DNA of 14,900 bases from an uncultured Gammaproteobacteria bacterium (GTDB lineage Bacteria > Pseudomonadota > Gammaproteobacteria > Steroidobacterales > GCA-2729495): assembly GCA_937958785.1 (NCBI GenBank), contig CALGMY010000192.1:1-14900 (forward strand). The letters run 5' to 3'. Shown here piece after piece: positions 13,614 through 14,900 of the stretch. The translations under genes and the position numbers were made by a program. Within the stretch, counting starts at the first letter, position 1; the number at the start of each line of letters is the position of its first letter. The notes below the pieces were generated by a model. That model was not told the origin of the DNA and made no database searches. It saw nothing but the letters and a program-made list of their open reading frames with translations.

Positions 13614-14141
13614 ATGCAAGTAGCCACGGCAACTTCCTCCGTACGCGGGTCCCGCGCCTTCCCGGTGCTGTGGGCCTGCCTCGCGTCGGCGGTGGCGCTG
13701 GCGGGACCCGCGGGCCTGCCGAACCAGCGGGACGCGCTGGAGGGAATCACCACGGCAGGGCAGCCGGGCGCTGACGATCTCGCGGCCATCGCGGCGGCGG
13801 GCTACCGGAGCGTCATCGACCTGCGCGGCGCCGGTGAGGATCGCGGCTTCGACATGCCCGCCAGCGTCGAGGCACTTGGCATGCAATACACCAACCTGCC
13901 CGTCGAGGGCGCCAGCGGCATCACCTACGCCAACGCGGCAGCACTCGACCGGCTGCTCGAGGGGATGCCGAAGCCCGTGCTGCTGCACTGCGCGTCCAGC
14001 AACCGGGTTGGTGCGCTGCTGGCGCTGCGGGCGCGCGCTCAGGGGGCCGATCGCGAAACCGCGCTCAATCTGGGCATTGCGACCGGGCTCGGCAGCCTCC
14101 AGCCGGTGGTGGAGCAGAAGCTCGACCAGCCCTACGACTGA
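13614..14141 (+). CDS. Exported DSP/DUF442-like phosphatase family protein
   Basis: The 175-residue protein has an N-terminal signal peptide (basic R11/R14, hydrophobic FPVLWACLASAVALA, cleavage likely after A30) and a dual-specificity-phosphatase-like fold of the beta-lactamase-hydrolase-like phosphatase (DUF442) group. Supporting segments are TAGQPGADDLAAIAAAGYRSV (partly, near 47-67), VIDLRG (67-72) and the catalytic loop LLHCASSNRVGALLALRA (123-140), with C126 and R131. The spacing is Cx4R rather than the Cx5R of classical PTPs, as in other DUF442 proteins. Family members act as periplasmic phosphatases or sulfur transferases; the substrate is unknown. The ATG at 13614 has GGTGA five bases upstream; GTG at 13605 is an in-frame alternative. 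It is probably co-transcribed with the membrane protein. It converges with smpB, 10 bases away. Confidence 0.8.
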   Translation: MQVATATSSVRGSRAFPVLWACLASAVALAGPAGLPNQRDALEGITTAGQPGADDLAAIAAAGYRSVIDLRGAGEDRGFDMPASVEALGMQYTNLPVEGASGITYANAAALDRLLEGMPKPVLLHCASSNRVGALLALRARAQGADRETALNLGIATGLGSLQPVVEQKLDQPYD

Positions 14142-14151
14142 GGGCGAGCCC

Positions 14152-14673
14152 TCACCCCCGGCGCATCATCCGGCCCTTCTGCCGCTGCCAGTCGCGCTCC
14201 TTGAGCGTTTCGCGCTTGTCGCGGGTGTTCTTGCCCTTCGCGAGCCCCAGGGTCACCTTGGCCCGGCCGTTCACCCAGTGCATGGCCAGTGGCACCAGCG
14301 TGTAGCCGTCCCGGTCCACGGCGCCCTGCAGGCGGTCGATCTCCCGGCGGTGGAGCAGGAGCTTGCGCATCCTCGTCGGGTTCGCCTCCACGTGGGTGGA
14401 GGCGGAGGTGAGTGGCGTGATGTGGGCGCCCAGCAGAAAGGCCTCCCCGTCCCGGAAGACCGCGTAGGATTCCTGCAGGTTTGCCTTGGCACTGCGCAGG
14501 CTCTTCACTTCCCAGCCCTGCAGCGCTAGGCCTGCCTCCAGGCGGTCCTCGATGTAGAAATCGAAGCGCGCCTTGCGGTTTTCGGCGATCAGCTTCGGCG
14601 CCGCGTCGGCCTTCTTCGCTTTCGTCGACTTCGCCGGCGCCGCCGCCGGCTTGCTGGATTTTCGGGTGTTCAT
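14152..14673 (-). CDS. smpB: SsrA-binding protein SmpB
   Basis: The 173-residue protein is SmpB, the tmRNA partner that fills the decoding centre during ribosome rescue. Signature segments are ENRKARFDFYIEDRLEAGLA (31-50), LQGWEVKSLRSAKANLQESY (51-70), GAHITPLTSAS (82-92), RKLLLHRREIDRL (103-115), LVPLAMHW (126-133) and the GRAKVTLGLAKGKNTRDKR core (136-154), ending in a basic tail that forms a helix in the mRNA channel. A Lys/Ala/Pro-rich N-terminal extension of about 25 residues makes it somewhat longer than the usual 155-160. The ATG at 14673 has AGGA 10 bases upstream. It is divergent from ratA with 53 bases between the starts, and lies 2.0 kb from ssrA. Confidence 0.97.
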   Translation of the reverse strand: MNTRKSSKPAAAPAKSTKAKKADAAPKLIAENRKARFDFYIEDRLEAGLALQGWEVKSLRSAKANLQESYAVFRDGEAFLLGAHITPLTSASTHVEANPTRMRKLLLHRREIDRLQGAVDRDGYTLVPLAMHWVNGRAKVTLGLAKGKNTRDKRETLKERDWQRQKGRMMRRG

Positions 14674-14726
14674 TCGGCAACAATCCTGACAGCCAGAGCG
14701 GGGCGGTCACAGCCAGTCGGGTCCGG

Positions 14727-14900
14727 ATGCGCGAGGTTCATCGCAGTGCCATCGTGCCGTATCCGGCCGAAGCCATGTTTGCGCTCATCGCCGACGTGGA
14801 GTCCTATCCCGCATTCCTGCCCGGCTGCACGGGCAGCGCCATCCTCGGCCACGAGCCCGACGGACTCCTGGCCAGCCTGTCCCTGGCGCGGGGACCCTTC
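14727..14900 (+). CDS. ratA: RatA family protein (START/COQ10-like), 5' part
   Basis: The ATG at 14727 opens 58 codons that run off the window end. The N-terminus MREVHRSAIVPYPAEAMFAL and the following DVESYPAFLPGC match the RatA/COQ10 family, where the motif is usually A-x-x-M-(F/Y)-x-L-V-x-D-(I/V)-x-x-Y-P-x-F-(L/V)-P-x-C. E. coli RatA was reported to block 70S assembly, while the fold is a START/polyketide-cyclase type that binds ubiquinone. The divergent smpB-ratA arrangement is conserved in many proteobacteria and supports the call. No strong ribosome site is visible (GTCCGG just before the ATG). Confidence 0.92.
   Translation, partial: MREVHRSAIVPYPAEAMFALIADVESYPAFLPGCTGSAILGHEPDGLLASLSLARGPF

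Noticed and set aside
12514..13632. 372-codon His/Gln/Arg-rich minus-strand ORF
   Set aside because: It is the antisense shadow of the membrane protein and its composition mirrors codons for hydrophobic residues; no family features.

Overview
The window is GC-rich, with strong G/C preference at third codon positions, and looks like a gammaproteobacterial chromosome. The evidence is an ssrA tmRNA on the minus strand whose tag reads ANDDNYALAA (the form known from Pseudomonas and relatives), smpB, and a divergent smpB/ratA gene pair, an arrangement common in beta- and gammaproteobacteria. I cannot name the genus.

Left and centre (about 1-11700) is an accessory-looking locus devoted to glycan or glycoprotein modification. 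In order: the 5' end of an unrecognised minus-strand gene (1-82); a prolyl-4-hydroxylase-like 2OG-Fe(II) oxygenase (168-740) followed by a small exported protein (749-1309); convergent to these, a TPR-GT41 (O-GlcNAc-transferase-like) glycosyltransferase (1306-3060, minus). A plus-strand operon then starts with a SecB-like export chaperone (3194-3706) and continues with an FkbM methyltransferase, a GT9-like glycosyltransferase, a second FkbM-like protein, a third FkbM methyltransferase and a TylF-like methyltransferase (to 7861), mostly with 4-base start/stop overlaps. Facing it is a minus-strand group: an SGNH hydrolase with an N-terminal membrane anchor (10580-11695), a zinc-ribbon class I methyltransferase (9769-10518) and a TPR protein with a GT9-like C-terminal domain (7878-9752).

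Right (11721-14900) is core-like: a terminator, tmRNA (11754-12119, minus) with a weak candidate promoter, a small antitoxin-like ORF (12247-12465), a polytopic histidine-rich membrane protein (12565-13599) closely followed by an exported DSP/DUF442-type phosphatase-like protein (13614-14141), then smpB (minus) and the start of ratA (plus, cut by the window end). The only gene-free stretch over 300 bases is filled by the tmRNA and its flanking signals.

Working idea (inference): a cytoplasmic GT41 glycosyltransferase, a peptidyl-hydroxylase-like oxygenase and a divergent SecB form the core of a system that modifies an exported protein before it crosses the inner membrane, with methyltransferases, GT9-like enzymes and the SGNH hydrolase elaborating the glycan. 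The protein target is not obvious in the window. The locus abuts the 3' end of ssrA, a classic island insertion site, but no integrase or att duplication is visible.
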